Assembly (NCBI RefSeq): GCF_030651495.1
Contig: NZ_JAUSFI010000042.1
Span: 1-44,274 of the forward strand
Origin: Undibacterium sp.
GTDB taxonomy: Bacteria > Pseudomonadota > Gammaproteobacteria > Burkholderiales > Burkholderiaceae_D
Direction of reading: 5' to 3'
DNA: 44,274 nucleotides
This document shows, in pieces, positions 29,031-37,742 of this stretch (positions are counted from its first letter, which is position 1; every line of letters begins with the position of its first letter). The translations under genes were made by a program, and so were the position numbers. Below the pieces are notes generated by a model that searched no databases, had not been told where the DNA came from, and saw only the letters and a program-made list of their open reading frames with translations.

Positions 29031-29690
29031 ATGGGCATTTTTTATACCCCGCTTTCTGACTCAGTGGTTTGGCTGACCTGGCTGTTCGCTACGGGAATGC
29101 TGATGCAGGCGGCGCGCCAGGCATCGTGGAAATTGTTTGAAGCCCCTACGGTTTTTTCTGCCTGGTGTGCCAGCATTATTCTGCTGACGATGCTATGGCG
29201 TATGCGGGTGCACATCACACATGACTTGAACCTGCATTTAATGGGCATTGCGCTATTCTCCCTGATGTTCGGACGCGCGTTTAGCGTGTTAGGGCTGGCA
29301 CTGGCGGTGTTTGCTTATACCGCGAATTTTGACGGGTTATGGGCCAATTTCGGCTTGAACGTGATCTTGCTGGCGATCCTGCCAGCCTGGCTGAGTACGG
29401 CCTTATTGCGCCTGACCCAGCGCTATCTGCCGCATCATATGTTCGTGTACTTGTTTGCCAACGGTTTTTTTGGTTCGGTCGTGGTGCATGCATCGATCGG
29501 CCTGGCGGCATTTGCGGCGCATAGCCTGCTATTGCCGCAAGCCACTGCGATCACGTCCGATATGCTGGCGTATATGCTGCTGCTGGCATGGGGCGAGGCC
29601 TTCCTGACCGGTTTTTTGGTCACGATCTTTGCCGTATACCGTCCAGGGTGGATACTGACCTTCGATGACGCGCTGTATTTACGCCACTAA
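29031..29690 (+). CDS. CbiM-like energy-coupling-factor-type membrane protein
   Basis: This 219-aa integral membrane protein has about six hydrophobic helices and ends in YRPGWILTFDDALYLRH, an ending I associate with betaproteobacterial proteins annotated as ECF transporter permeases of the CbiM family. CbiM proteins are substrate-binding parts of cobalt/nickel ECF transporters. Here the usual metal-binding N-terminus (MHIMEG-type) is missing and no CbiN/CbiQ/CbiO genes are near, so metal transport is uncertain. An AAGG ribosome site precedes the ATG. It converges with the ABC permease gene, leaving 8 bp between the stops. Confidence 0.7.
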   Translation: MGIFYTPLSDSVVWLTWLFATGMLMQAARQASWKLFEAPTVFSAWCASIILLTMLWRMRVHITHDLNLHLMGIALFSLMFGRAFSVLGLALAVFAYTANFDGLWANFGLNVILLAILPAWLSTALLRLTQRYLPHHMFVYLFANGFFGSVVVHASIGLAAFAAHSLLLPQATAITSDMLAYMLLLAWGEAFLTGFLVTIFAVYRPGWILTFDDALYLRH

Positions 29691-29698
29691 AATCAGGA

Positions 29699-30868
29699 TT
29701 AACTGGCACGCAGGCAATCGACGATCTTCATTCTGGCAGCTTGCCAGGAGGGAATAAAACCCCCGACAAACCCCATCAGCAGCGAAAACAGCAAAGTCTT
29801 CACGACAATTTCGGCTGTCAGCTTAAACTGAAATGCCAGTTCGCTAAAGGTCTGGAAATTGGTGGTGGAAATATCGACGGTTTGCATCCACGAGGCGGCA
29901 AACAAGCCGATCAAGCCACCGACCAGCGATAGCAGCAAGGATTCCAGCAAAAACGCCAGCAGCACCGCACTGCGCCTGAAGCCCAGTGCACGCAAGGTAC
30001 CAATCTCGCCGACCCGCTGCGCCACGGCGGCAAACATGGTGATCATGGCACCGACTACCGCTCCGATAGAAAAAATCACCGACAGGCTTAAACCGAGGAT
30101 GCGGATGAAGGTGGCCAGCGCTTCGCTTTGTTCGGCGTAAAACTGGATCTCCGGCTTGGCTTCGATCTGCAGGCGCGGGTCGGCATCGATTGCGCTTTTT
30201 ATCCGTTCAAAGGCGGACTGGTCGGCCAGACGGAACACCATGGTGGAATAGGCATTGCGCCGGAAAGCCGCCATCATCTGTTCGGCATCGCCCCAGATCT
30301 CGCTGTCAAAACCGGTCTTGCCGGAATCGAAGACACCGACCACCAGCCAGTCGCGCTGGGCAAAATGCAGGGTTTCGCCCAAACCCGCGCCACGAAAACC
30401 GCTGGCGACCGAACGCCCGGCGATGATTTCTGAAGTGCCGGGGCGGAACAAGCGGCCTTGCATCATCTGCACTTGCGGGCGCAGCGCCAGGCCAATAGAC
30501 GAAGTGCCGCGCACCGTCACGTTACTGGGCTTGCCGTTGCTGCGCTTGGGCAGGTTATTCAGCACCACCGGCTCTTTGCTGACCAGCCGTGCACCGTTGC
30601 CGTCAGTGGCGATGCCCGGCAGGCTCTCGATGATGGATGCCTGATCACGCGCGATACCGCTATTGATTTCGGCACCGGCACCTTTGCGCAGCACCAGCAC
30701 ATTATCGGCTTGCCCGGTCGCCACCAGCGTGGCGCGTATGCCCTCGCTCATCATCAGCACCGTGGCAAAGACAAACACCACCAAGGCCATGCCGCCGGCG
30801 GTCAATAAGGTCGTGACGCGGCGCACCCACAGGTTGCGCGCGATGTAGGAAAGCGGAATCAGTTTCAT
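29699..30868 (-). CDS. ABC transporter permease, FtsX/MacB-like (second of pair)
   Basis: A 389-aa permease with one N-terminal membrane helix (residues about 20-42), a large periplasmic domain and three C-terminal helices (about 270-380; GEIGTLRALGFRRSAVL between them), the FtsX/MacB/LolC topology. It is the last gene of a four-gene exporter operon: adaptor, ATPase, permease, permease. Its ATG overlaps the stop of a five-codon mini-frame in an odd tandem-repeat spacer. The substrate is unknown; such systems export lipids, peptides or macrolides. Confidence 0.9.
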   Translation of the reverse strand: MKLIPLSYIARNLWVRRVTTLLTAGGMALVVFVFATVLMMSEGIRATLVATGQADNVLVLRKGAGAEINSGIARDQASIIESLPGIATDGNGARLVSKEPVVLNNLPKRSNGKPSNVTVRGTSSIGLALRPQVQMMQGRLFRPGTSEIIAGRSVASGFRGAGLGETLHFAQRDWLVVGVFDSGKTGFDSEIWGDAEQMMAAFRRNAYSTMVFRLADQSAFERIKSAIDADPRLQIEAKPEIQFYAEQSEALATFIRILGLSLSVIFSIGAVVGAMITMFAAVAQRVGEIGTLRALGFRRSAVLLAFLLESLLLSLVGGLIGLFAASWMQTVDISTTNFQTFSELAFQFKLTAEIVVKTLLFSLLMGFVGGFIPSWQAARMKIVDCLRAS

Positions 30869-30896
30869 GCGAATGTTCTCATACGAATGTTCTCAT
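30865..30896 (-). repeat. 14-bp tandem duplication forming chained TGA/ATG overlaps
   Basis: The spacer between the two permeases is two copies of a 14-mer (ATGAGAACATTCGT and ATGAGAACATTCGC). The upstream permease stop overlaps the first ATG. Each copy encodes a five-codon frame (M-R-T-F-V, M-R-T-F-A) ending in a TGA that overlaps the next ATG, and the last ATG is the start of the downstream permease at 30868. Confidence 0.85.
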
Positions 30897-32050
30897 GCCA
30901 CATGCCTTAAACCGTTGACGATATTAATCCGGCTCATCTTCCAGGCCGGCCAAGCGGCGGCCACCAGGCCGACTATCACGCTGGCAAGCAATTGCAGCGC
31001 CATGGTGGTGTCTGACACCACAAACTGGGGAAATAAGGTACCGACCGCTTTGGCAAAGGCGGCGGCAATCGGCAGGGTCAGCAGCATACCCAGCGCGCCG
31101 CCCATCAGCGCAATCAGCAGGCTTTCGCCAAACAGCAGTTTCACCACAAAGCCGGGGGAAAAGCCGAGCGCCTTGAGCGTCGCGTACTCGGCCAGCCGTT
31201 CGCGTGCGGTCATGCTCATGGTATTGGCCATGACCGCCATGATAATGACCACGATCACGAAACTGACCGCGTTAATCGCCACTAGGATGGCTTCGCTCAT
31301 CGAGACAAAGCCGAGCTGAAAGGCTTTCTCGGTTTCGGTCAGCGTCTCGGCCAGCGAATTCTTAAATTGCGCATCAATGCGTTCTGAAATGGCAGAAGCA
31401 TTGTTTGGCTCGTTGATGCGCACCACATACACGCCGACATAATCGGCACTTCTAGCGAGTCGCTTGCGCACCGATTCGGCGAGAAATTGCCAGTGAAATA
31501 AAAATTGCGATTCATCCGTTTTGGCGTCGACGCCGTCCCAGATGGCACGCAAGGTAAAAGTCCAGGTGCCGGGATAAATCGTGCCTCGAATGGGAATCTG
31601 GTCGCCGATTTTCCAGCCATACTGGTTCGCCAATTTACGCCCTACCATCGCCCCCTGGCGATCGAGGATGAAGGCTTTTTTCTCTTCATCCTTGAGCACG
31701 TATTCTGGGTACAGCGCCAGGTAGCTGGCTGGCTCGACGGCAAACTGCGGGAAAAAATTGCGCTCGGTGATATACACGCCGCCAAACCAATTCGACCAGC
31801 TGATCCCGGTCACGCCGTCTACCGTCTTGAGGCGCTCGGCATAATTGAGCGGCAGCGGAAAAGTCAGTGAAATCGCGTTGCGGGTAATTAGGCGCGTGCT
31901 GGAAGTGCCTTCGACACCGGCATACCAGGCGTCGATAATGGTGCGCAGCAGGCCAAAGGCGCAGATCGCCACGATCAAGCCGACCATGGTCAGCAAGGTA
32001 CGCAGCTTGTGCCGGAACGCGTTTTTGAGCAAGAGGCGGAATAGGAACAT
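30893..32050 (-). CDS. ABC transporter permease, FtsX/MacB-like (first of pair)
   Basis: This 385-aa permease has the same layout as its neighbour: an N-terminal helix (LLTMVGLIVAICAFGLL), a periplasmic domain, and three C-terminal helices with ARERLAEYATLKALGFSPGF between the first two. The two permeases presumably form a heterodimer in the inner membrane with two copies of the ATPase. It begins 37 bp after the ATPase gene, and its stop is part of the ATGA chain leading into the next permease. Confidence 0.9.
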   Translation of the reverse strand: MFLFRLLLKNAFRHKLRTLLTMVGLIVAICAFGLLRTIIDAWYAGVEGTSSTRLITRNAISLTFPLPLNYAERLKTVDGVTGISWSNWFGGVYITERNFFPQFAVEPASYLALYPEYVLKDEEKKAFILDRQGAMVGRKLANQYGWKIGDQIPIRGTIYPGTWTFTLRAIWDGVDAKTDESQFLFHWQFLAESVRKRLARSADYVGVYVVRINEPNNASAISERIDAQFKNSLAETLTETEKAFQLGFVSMSEAILVAINAVSFVIVVIIMAVMANTMSMTARERLAEYATLKALGFSPGFVVKLLFGESLLIALMGGALGMLLTLPIAAAFAKAVGTLFPQFVVSDTTMALQLLASVIVGLVAAAWPAWKMSRINIVNGLRHVA

Positions 32051-32087
32051 GGCGCTTAATGTTTATTTTGTGTTTAGCGTTTAGTGC

Positions 32088-32804
32088 TTAATGTGCAGCA
32101 GCAAGCACATCGTCATCCGGTACCAACACACCTTTTTCCAGATGAATCAGGCGCTTGGCGCGCGCGGCCGCCTTGGGATCGTGCGTCACCATGACGATGG
32201 TCTTGCCCAGTTCGGCATGCAGCTGCTCCAGCAAATCGAGCACTTCACCGGCGGTGACCCGATCCAGATCGCCGGTCGGTTCATCCGCCACGATCAGGGT
32301 CGGGTCGGTGACCAGCGCGCGGGCGATGGCCACCCTTTGCTGCTGGCCGCCGGAGAGTTCGTTCGGGTAATGATCCATGCGGTCGGTCAGGCTGACCATG
32401 GCCAGCGCGGCTTCGACATGCTCTTTGCGCTGGGTCCGCGAGAGATGGGTCAGCAAGAGCGGCAGCTCGACATTTTCAAAGGCGGTCAGTACCGGCATCA
32501 AATTGTAGAACTGAAAAATGAAACCGACATTGGCGGCGCGCCAGTCGGCCAGCTCGCCTTCGCTGAGGCTGGCGATATTCACGCCGCCGATGTGTATGCT
32601 GCCGCTAGTGGGCTTGTCGATGCCGGCAATCAAGTTAAGCAAAGTGCTTTTGCCCGAGCCGCTGGGGCCCATCAGGGCGATGAACTCTCCGGCAAATACG
32701 TCCAGATTAACACCCTCCAATACCGGAATGACCTGCCCGCCGCGCACATAGGATTTATTCAGCTCGTGGACGCGGATCAGCGCTTCAGCGCGACTGGCGC
32801 TCAT
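32088..32804 (-). CDS. ABC transporter ATP-binding protein, LolD/MacB type
   Basis: A 238-aa ATPase with Walker [10 protein letters not shown] (residues 46-54), Q-loop region [23 protein letters not shown], signature [15 protein letters not shown], Walker [13 protein letters not shown] and switch histidine in VTHDP. The Q-loop and [11 protein letters not shown] wording are characteristic of the LolD/MacB/FtsE group that works by mechanotransmission. Its ATG overlaps the stop of the adaptor gene by 4 nt, so translation is coupled. Confidence 0.95.
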   Translation of the reverse strand: MSASRAEALIRVHELNKSYVRGGQVIPVLEGVNLDVFAGEFIALMGPSGSGKSTLLNLIAGIDKPTSGSIHIGGVNIASLSEGELADWRAANVGFIFQFYNLMPVLTAFENVELPLLLTHLSRTQRKEHVEAALAMVSLTDRMDHYPNELSGGQQQRVAIARALVTDPTLIVADEPTGDLDRVTAGEVLDLLEQLHAELGKTIVMVTHDPKAAARAKRLIHLEKGVLVPDDDVLAAAH

Positions 32805-34042
32805 TTGTTCGCCACCACGATTTTTGCGCCCGCCTTGATTTTGTCGGACGGTGACAGCACCAGCTTGTCGCCGGATTTGAGCGCGCCGCTGACTTCGGTG
32901 TTGTCACCGATTTTGCGTCCGAGGGTGACCGCCAGCGCCTCGACACTATCCTCCTTGATGCGGAACACCAGCTTTTTACCATCGCGCTCAACTACCGCTT
33001 TCGGGTTCAGCGCCAGCAAGGGCTGCTGATCGGCATCGGTCACCGCTTGTGACAAGATGGTGACCTTGGCACTCATCTCCGGCAGGATGCGGGCGTCGAG
33101 TTTTTCAAAGCGGATCTTGGTCATCACGGTAGCCTTGGCGCGGTCTACCGTCGGCACGATACCGACGATGCTGCCGCGAAAACGCGTATCGGGCAAGGCA
33201 TCCAACGTAATCTCTACCGGCTGGCCGATCTTGGCTTTGGCCAGATTGCTTTCGGAGACATCGGCCTCGACTTCCAGCGTGCTCATGTCGGCCATCGTCA
33301 CCACGGCGCCCTGGGTCCCGGCGGCGCTCGAAAACGGCGTGATGATGTCGCCGACGTTGGCATTTTTGACCAACACCACGCCATCGAAAGGGGCGCGGAT
33401 TTCAGTAAAATCCTGGTTCACCTGTTGCACCTTGAGTTGCGCTTGCGCCACCGCTACCGCCGCCTGGCTCAAGTGCACCGCGGCCTTGGCGCCATTCACC
33501 CGATTCGTCGCAGTGTCCAGCGCCTGCGGCGAGACAAAACCTTGCGCCTTCAAGCCTTGGGCGCGGCGCAGTTCAGATTCTGCATTCACCAGCTCTACAT
33601 TGGCTTGCGCGACACCCGCCTGGGCCTGGCGGATACCGGCCTGCGCCTGTGCCATGGCCGCCTGCACATCACTGGCGTCCAGGCGCGCCAGCACGTCGCC
33701 CTGCTTGACCTGGCTGCCCTCGCGCACGTTCAGCAACACCAGGCGGCCAGTAGCTTTACTGGCGACCGCGGCGCGACGCTGTGCCACCACATAGCCAGAG
33801 GCAGTGAGCTGGGCATATTGCTGCGAAGGATAAGTGGTCACGACCGAAGTAGCCTGCACTTCAACTTTGCCCGGCCGCAGGACGAAACCCGTCACCGCCA
33901 GCAACACAATTGCCAGCACTATCCAGCGGCCCCAGGCACGCTTTTTGACTGGCGCGTTGCTGCCTCTTTCTATTTTCAGTTGTTGTAATGCTGAAGTTGA
34001 ATTTGTGGCGGATACGGCAGGCACGGAGGGAGTAGCAGTCAT
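32801..34042 (-). CDS. Periplasmic adaptor (membrane fusion) protein, HlyD/MacA-like
   Basis: This 413-aa adaptor is anchored by one helix (residues about 37-56), followed by split lipoyl-type segments (ASKATGRLVLLNVREGSQVKQGDVLARLD), an Ala/Gln-rich coiled-coil hairpin (about 110-205) and beta-barrel domains. With the ATPase and two permeases it makes a MacAB-like tripartite exporter lacking its own outer-membrane channel, which is presumably a TolC-type protein coded elsewhere. It is first in the operon, and its promoter must lie in the short gap before the divergent gene at 34069/34198. Confidence 0.92.
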   Translation of the reverse strand: MTATPSVPAVSATNSTSALQQLKIERGSNAPVKKRAWGRWIVLAIVLLAVTGFVLRPGKVEVQATSVVTTYPSQQYAQLTASGYVVAQRRAAVASKATGRLVLLNVREGSQVKQGDVLARLDASDVQAAMAQAQAGIRQAQAGVAQANVELVNAESELRRAQGLKAQGFVSPQALDTATNRVNGAKAAVHLSQAAVAVAQAQLKVQQVNQDFTEIRAPFDGVVLVKNANVGDIITPFSSAAGTQGAVVTMADMSTLEVEADVSESNLAKAKIGQPVEITLDALPDTRFRGSIVGIVPTVDRAKATVMTKIRFEKLDARILPEMSAKVTILSQAVTDADQQPLLALNPKAVVERDGKKLVFRIKEDSVEALAVTLGRKIGDNTEVSGALKSGDKLVLSPSDKIKAGAKIVVANK

Positions 34043-34197
34043 GAGATGTCAGCTTCAATAGTGAGGATGTGGATTCGCGAAAGAATTTTACACTATTAGT
34101 TTTTTACCACTCTATTTTCAAATTTTTTGAGAGAACGCTAAATTACGGGATAATTGCGCTTTGTCCCGACACGCTCGTGTCTCCACTGATCGCTCTC

Positions 34198-34998
34198 ATG
34201 CTCCGCAAACCACGCTCCAACGACCTGCCAGAACCGGCTCATCCTGAAGTCTCCATCTCTGAATTCAGGGGCGTGCGCTCGCTGCATCTGAATGATGATT
34301 TTAGCGGCGATACCGCCTATGCCGCGATCCAGGGCTCGATGCGGATGGCGGTGCCGGAACAGATCGAGCTGGAATACGTGCAGCAAATGATGATGTGGAT
34401 GCTATTCGAGGAAAATCCGGCCCATATCATGCAACTGGGCCTCGGTGCCGCAGCCCTGACCAAGTTTTGCTACCGCTATTTTCCTGAAGCCAAGGTCAGC
34501 GCGATCGAGTTGAATCCGCACGTCATCGCCATGTGTCACCAGCAATTCCATTTACCTGAAAACGACGCGCGCCTGAAGGTCATCGAAGCCAATGCGCTGG
34601 ATGTGGTGCTGAACCCGGCCAGACATGCCAGCATCGATATCTTGCAGGTGGATCTGTATGATGCCGACGCCCAGGGCCCGGTACTCGATACGCCAGAGTT
34701 TTATCAGGCGTGCGCCGATTGCCTGAGCGAGAACGGCATGATGACGGTGAACCTGTTTTCCAGCGCAGAAAACCGCAGCAAGAATCTGGCGGCGATGGAG
34801 CTTGCCTTTGATGCCGTGGTCTGGTTGCCAGAGGTGCATGACGCAAACGTGGTGGTGCTGGCCTTTAAGCGCGCACCGGCGATCGATTTTGCCGTGCTGT
34901 ACCAGCGCGCCGCGATTATCCGCGTCAATTACAAACTGCCTGCGCCGTATTGGGTTAACGGCTTAAAAGAGTGGATGACGCTAGACGATGAAGCATAA
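34198..34998 (+). CDS. Spermidine synthase-like methyltransferase-fold protein
   Basis: A protein of about 266 aa with the Rossmann fold of spermidine synthase relatives: glycine motif MQLGLGAAALTKFCYRYFP, acidic strand end VSAIELNPHVI, and DILQVDLYDADAQGP. Several active-site residues of true spermidine synthases are not evident, so the aminopropyl-transfer role is uncertain. The start is ambiguous: the frame opens at 34069, a GTG lies at 34177 and the ATG at 34198 begins MLRKPRSND; none has a strong ribosome site. It is transcribed away from the exporter operon, and a MITE-like element begins 3 nt after its stop. Confidence 0.8.
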   Translation: MLRKPRSNDLPEPAHPEVSISEFRGVRSLHLNDDFSGDTAYAAIQGSMRMAVPEQIELEYVQQMMMWMLFEENPAHIMQLGLGAAALTKFCYRYFPEAKVSAIELNPHVIAMCHQQFHLPENDARLKVIEANALDVVLNPARHASIDILQVDLYDADAQGPVLDTPEFYQACADCLSENGMMTVNLFSSAENRSKNLAAMELAFDAVVWLPEVHDANVVVLAFKRAPAIDFAVLYQRAAIIRVNYKLPAPYWVNGLKEWMTLDDEA

Positions 34999-35001
34999 AA
35001 C

Positions 35002-35107
35002 AGGACTTACGCAAAATTGTTCCAGCTAGGCATACCGCCGAAGACAGTACTTTATTTAGCACGGCAAGGCGAGTGTAACGACGCTGGGGCGGTTTTGCGT
35101 AAGTCCT
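35002..35107. mobile_element. MITE-like element, 106 bp with perfect 15-bp terminal inverted repeats
   Basis: The ends AGGACTTACGCAAAA (35002-35016) and TTTTGCGTAAGTCCT (35093-35107) are exact inverted repeats. Inside, CCAGC and GCTGG extend the fold. There is no coding capacity. It lies in the short gap between two convergent genes, 3 nt after a stop codon. No clear target-site duplication is visible. Confidence 0.7.
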
Positions 35108-35155
35108 AATAAGCTAGCGCCAGAACATGCGCTGTGGCCTTTGGCATCATCAAAC

Positions 35156-35416
35156 TTATGCAGTGGTATTAATCCTCGTGCCGGTCACCTGGCCGCTAGT
35201 GTTGACTGAAGGTGTGGGCGGTTTTTCTGCCGGCGGATTGACTGGTGCAACATTGGCCGGCGGGGTGGCTTTTTTTTCTGCTACCGGGGCTGGCTGAGCT
35301 GGCTTAACCTGCGCGCTGGCTTTTGCTGCTGCGGCTTTTTGTATCTCGCTGGTAGCAGATGTCGTAACGGGTTTTGCTGCCGGAGGGGTTGAAGCCGAAA
35401 TTCCTGAAATTGCCAT
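35156..35416 (-). CDS. Small Pro/Ala-rich protein of unknown function
   Basis: An 86-aa protein starting MAISGISASTPPAAKP and dominated by Ala, Pro, Lys and Thr (PAQPAPVAEKK, PPAEKPPTPS). It is probably disordered, with no signal peptide, membrane helix or cysteine. The ATG at 35416 has AGGTG placed 8 nt upstream; an in-frame GTG three codons earlier overlaps that site and is less likely. I do not recognise the family. Confidence 0.55.
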   Translation of the reverse strand: MAISGISASTPPAAKPVTTSATSEIQKAAAAKASAQVKPAQPAPVAEKKATPPANVAPVNPPAEKPPTPSVNTSGQVTGTRINTTA

Positions 35417-35554
35417 GATGCTCACCTATACAGATAAAAATGTGTACTGACAGGATAGAAGACATATTCCCATTGTGCAAGTTACTTGCGCATTCTTGCG
35501 CTTTAGCAACAGATATAAATCAGGGAACAAATCAGATGCTAAATAACAATATCG

Positions 35555-35639
35555 ATATACTCCCCCCCTGTATATTTACAATACGCATTAAGAATATGCG
35601 CTAGCGACACGTTTTTATACCATAACTAGGGGAGTATAT
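35555..35639. repeat. Element with 11-bp inverted ends and nested inner repeat
   Basis: ATATACTCCCC (35555-35565) and GGGGAGTATAT (35629-35639) are exact inverted repeats 63 nt apart. Inside, CGCAT (35584-35588) and ATGCG (35596-35600) form a second small inverted pair. It could be a miniature element or a looped regulatory site for the Pro/Ala-rich gene. Confidence 0.5.
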
Positions 35640-35737
35640 ATTTAACGCCGATCTCGGATCGTCATCACGACGGCACGCTTCGGATAACTAGCCCTATCTC
35701 ATCCGGGTGATTATCCTGACAAAACAGACAGGCGAAA

Positions 35738-35779
35738 AAAAACGCTGCCGGTCTTACAAATAAGACCGGCAGCGTTTTT
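35738..35779 (-). terminator. Strong bidirectional terminator after efp
   Basis: A 19-bp perfect stem (35738-35756 with 35761-35779; core GCTGCCGGTCTTA) has a 4-nt loop. Because the arms begin with A5 and end with T5, it works in both directions. It lies 26 nt past the efp stop. Confidence 0.9.
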
Positions 35780-35804
35780 ATGTTTCAGCCGAACTCAGCC
35801 GAAA

Positions 35805-36380
35805 TTAGTTACGGATGATGCGCTTGTATTCGTTGGTACGAGTATCAATTTCAATCATATCGTCCTGGCTGACAAACAATGGCACTTGCACACTGTGGCA
35901 ATGCGCTTCAACGGCATTTTCAATCTTGGCTTCTTTCAAGACGTTGCCCGAAGTATTGCCTTTAATTGCAGGCTCAGAGTAAATGACCTGGCGCACGATG
36001 GTGGTCGGCAATTCGACTGAAATGGCTTTGCCGTCATAAAAAATGGCTTCGCATTCCATGCCATCTTTCAGGTAATGCAACGCATCGCCCAGATTTTCTT
36101 CTTCAATTTCAAACTGTTCAAAGTCCGCGTCCATAAACACAAACAAAGGATCAGCAAAATAAGAATAAGTTACAGGTTTTTTGTCCAGTACGACGACGTC
36201 AAACTTGTCGTCGCCACGGAAGACGTTTTCCTGAGGGCTATTGGTCAAAAGATTCTTCATCTTCCACTTATAAGTGAAGCCGGTACGGCTCGAACCATTG
36301 ACATCAGAACGCAGCACGATCATAGGCTTGCTATCGACCATAATAATATTGCCAACACGAATTTCTTTTGCGGGTTTCAT
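35805..36380 (-). CDS. efp: Translation elongation factor P (Arg32 type)
   Basis: Elongation factor P, 191 aa, relieves ribosome stalling at proline runs. Three beta-barrel domains are present. The loop tip reads NGSSRTGF, placing Arg at position 32. In EF-Ps of this class Arg32 is rhamnosylated by EarP, and the earP gene lies directly upstream on the same strand. The C-terminal [10 protein letters not shown] is typical. The lysine used by the EpmA/B route is absent, so the modification system is the rhamnose one. A strong terminator follows. Confidence 0.97.
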   Translation of the reverse strand: MKPAKEIRVGNIIMVDSKPMIVLRSDVNGSSRTGFTYKWKMKNLLTNSPQENVFRGDDKFDVVVLDKKPVTYSYFADPLFVFMDADFEQFEIEEENLGDALHYLKDGMECEAIFYDGKAISVELPTTIVRQVIYSEPAIKGNTSGNVLKEAKIENAVEAHCHSVQVPLFVSQDDMIEIDTRTNEYKRIIRN

Positions 36381-36519
36381 AGAAAATATACGTAAAAAGG
36401 TGGTTGCATAAAAATCATCTGTCGCCTACTGGTAAAAAAACACCGCAAGCCCACGGTTGATTGAATTTTAAAATACGATAAAATTTAACCGCATATTTTA
36501 CCCCATTTTTGGCCGCAGC

Positions 36520-37686
36520 CTACCGAACTGTGTTGACAAACGTCAATAAATTCGATGCCAAGTCGCCATGCAATGTCAATTGCTCTTGCCATTTGAGTGA
36601 CATGATGGCAATTTTTGGCATGTCAGCTTGAAATTCTGACCATGCCGCATGCCAGTCGACGGGCTCTTTTTCCGCCCCATTCCAGCCCAAAGAAAACCCC
36701 ATCAAGCTGTCAGTTGTGGCGCCATAGCATTGTAAAAATGCGTTCAATTTAACATGATGCAAGTTTTTATCTTGCGGGTAGATATGCCAGATAAAAGCTT
36801 TGCCTGCCCACTGGGCGCGGACAAAGGAATCTTCTCCCCGCACAAAATTCAGATCGCATGCCCATAACAGCTTGTCATAATCCGGCTGCGGAATAAACGG
36901 CAGCACGCGCACCGTGAGCGCCCCCCGGGTTGCGCTCGCCCCCGCCTTCGCCGGCCCCGAAGCGCCGATAAAGGCCTGAACCGCATCGGCAGCGACGCCT
37001 TCGGGCACCAGGCAAGTCATCGCCGTAGCATTGCCTTGCCACACTTCAAATAAGGCCGCCACCGGAGCTTGCGGATAGCAAAATAAGGAAACCTTCAGCG
37101 ACGCCATCTCGGTTGGCGTCACGCCAAATTGCGCAAGAAAAGCCGCCATCGCGGCTGGATCTGATTGAAATTGTTGACGCTGTTGCGCCAAGCCGGATTC
37201 GAGCGGCAAGCCGCCCGTTTTATTGTTAAAACCGGGAAAGAAAAAATATTTGGTCAAAGGCAGCGAGCGATGCGGTGACGGCAAGGTATGGCAGCCTTCT
37301 ACCCACTCTTCCGCACTCAGTCCTTCCAGATTCAGCCACACTGGGCGGGGATTGCACTCTGCCATCGCGGTAATATAGCCGGGCGGTATGTCGCAGGCAA
37401 AAAACTCAATCACGATATCGGCTACGTCATCGGGGGTAAATCCCCCATCCTGATCGCGCCAATGCCGCACCGTCACAGCGGCAATCTGTTGCTCGTTGCA
37501 GTCGATAAGGACTTCTGGACAAATCCTCTGAAAACTCGACAAATCGTCGACCCACAAGGTAACGGCGATACCATGTTCCCGCTCCAGCTGTCTTGCCAGC
37601 CGCCAGCAAATCCCGATGTCGCCATAGTTGTCGATGACTTTGCAAAATAAGGCCAGTGATGTTGCTTGATGTTTGTTCAAATGCAT
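36520..37686 (-). CDS. earP: EF-P arginine rhamnosyltransferase EarP
   Basis: A 388-aa GT-B enzyme that transfers rhamnose from dTDP-rhamnose to Arg32 of EF-P. The N-terminus (LFCKVIDNYGDIGICWRLARQL) is the EarP signature containing the conserved Asp residues. The C-terminal half has LPFIPQPDYDKLLWACDLNFVRGEDSFVRAQWAGKAFIWHIYPQ, which carries the nucleotide-sugar site. It lies 139 bp upstream of efp in the same direction, as expected for a writer and its only substrate. Confidence 0.95.
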   Translation of the reverse strand: MHLNKHQATSLALFCKVIDNYGDIGICWRLARQLEREHGIAVTLWVDDLSSFQRICPEVLIDCNEQQIAAVTVRHWRDQDGGFTPDDVADIVIEFFACDIPPGYITAMAECNPRPVWLNLEGLSAEEWVEGCHTLPSPHRSLPLTKYFFFPGFNNKTGGLPLESGLAQQRQQFQSDPAAMAAFLAQFGVTPTEMASLKVSLFCYPQAPVAALFEVWQGNATAMTCLVPEGVAADAVQAFIGASGPAKAGASATRGALTVRVLPFIPQPDYDKLLWACDLNFVRGEDSFVRAQWAGKAFIWHIYPQDKNLHHVKLNAFLQCYGATTDSLMGFSLGWNGAEKEPVDWHAAWSEFQADMPKIAIMSLKWQEQLTLHGDLASNLLTFVNTVR

Positions 37687-37742
37687 AGCGGATGAGGTAA
37701 ATTCAGTGATTCACATTGGATAGTTCAAGAAAGCCATCCGCT

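Larger units (their letters stand above)
35417..35804. other. Intergenic region with an 85-bp inverted-repeat element and the efp terminator
   Basis: No gene is seen in this 388-bp region. It holds an AT-rich element bounded by 11-bp inverted repeats (35555-35639) and the efp terminator (35738-35779). Confidence 0.5.

Noticed and set aside
32091..33794. Plus-strand frames of 312 and 245 codons over the exporter operon
   Set aside because: They overlap the clearly recognisable ATPase and adaptor genes in antisense and have no coherent domain.
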